Positions 5,707-5,799 of a stretch of DNA of 5,799 nt are shown here, one piece after another. The stretch lies in the NCBI GenBank assembly GCA_001603765.1, contig LUZV01000101.1, forward strand, positions 1 through 5,799. The letters are read 5' to 3'. Each line of letters starts with the position of its first letter. The first letter of the stretch is position 1. Both the position numbers and the translations under genes were made by a program. The notes beneath the pieces were generated by a model. It did not search any database and was not told the DNA's origin. It worked only from the letters and a program-made list of their open reading frames with translations. The stretch comes from Anaerolineales bacterium Chloro_02. GTDB lineage: Bacteria > Chloroflexota > Anaerolineae > Anaerolineales > Anaerolineaceae.

Positions 5707-5799
5707 CCCACCCGGGACCCAGCCAAATTGAGGTGGACGGATATAAAAAACTGGATCGATCGGGGATAAACGGAATCTGGCATGGCCTTATGCTTACAC

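Larger units (their letters stand above)
5623..5799. other. Intergenic region upstream of ridA
   Basis: 177 bp that hold the ridA promoter, Shine-Dalgarno and candidate operator. The remainder (5707-5799) shows no tRNA, no terminator hairpin with a U-run, and no convincing gene. A minus-strand frame stays open from the right edge to a TAA just before the ridA Shine-Dalgarno (an ATG at about 5783 would give about 49 codons), but its translation resembles no family and it runs across the promoter. A plus-strand ATG at 5782 has only six codons in the window and no ribosome site. Confidence 0.5.

Noticed and set aside
5633..5798. Minus-strand frame open from the window edge to a stop just before the ridA Shine-Dalgarno, possibly the tail of an upstream gene
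   Set aside because: The translation is unlike any known family, it overlaps the best promoter in the window, and an open frame of this length is expected by chance.
5751..5799. Possible tRNA end or terminator around the GATCGATC palindrome and the nearby A6/T6 run
   Set aside because: No T-loop consensus or acceptor stem can be folded, and the palindrome has no loop to form a terminator stem.

Overview
The window carries six genes, all read from the minus strand, so transcription runs from the right edge to the left edge. In transcription order they are: a RidA/YjgF-family enamine deaminase; an ExoA-like membrane family-2 glycosyltransferase; a polyprenyl-phosphate hexose-1-phosphate transferase that starts a lipid-linked glycan; two tandem FemAB/FemX-family aminoacyltransferases; and a PLP-dependent D-cysteine desulfhydrase/ACC deaminase-family enzyme, whose C-terminal third runs off the left edge. 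Spacers are 26, 2, 3 and 2 bp, followed by an 8-bp overlap. The only real intergenic space is the 177 bp to the right of ridA. It holds a consensus extended -10 promoter and a good Shine-Dalgarno sequence, so the set is most simply read as one operon transcribed from about 5645 leftward.

Organism: base composition looks moderate (roughly half G+C). Unlinked-looking housekeeping genes are packed beside a small envelope-polysaccharide block, and the FemAB proteins are the armless FemX-like type. This would suit a Chloroflexota bacterium of the Anaerolineae type. That is an inference from general resemblance; nothing here proves it, and a low-GC Gram-positive-related lineage is not excluded. No mobile element, tRNA, rRNA or CRISPR array was found.

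How the genes may work together: the middle four are a cell-envelope set. The sugar transferase loads the first sugar phosphate on the lipid carrier, the glycosyltransferase extends a glycan, and the FemAB pair adds amino acids, classically from aminoacyl-tRNA to a lipid-linked peptidoglycan precursor. No flippase, polymerase, ligase or further glycosyltransferases are present, so any polysaccharide pathway is incomplete in this window. The two outer genes form a separate logical pair. PLP enzymes that act on cysteine or serine release 2-aminoacrylate, and RidA hydrolyses that kind of reactive enamine. The pair brackets the envelope genes.

The main points worth checking are the RidA/PLP enzyme pairing, the Cys-rich ends of this RidA, and the tandem FemAB duplication with a 28-bp identical core. 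I see no clear sign of a wholly new system; most of the window consists of recognisable families in a somewhat unusual combination.
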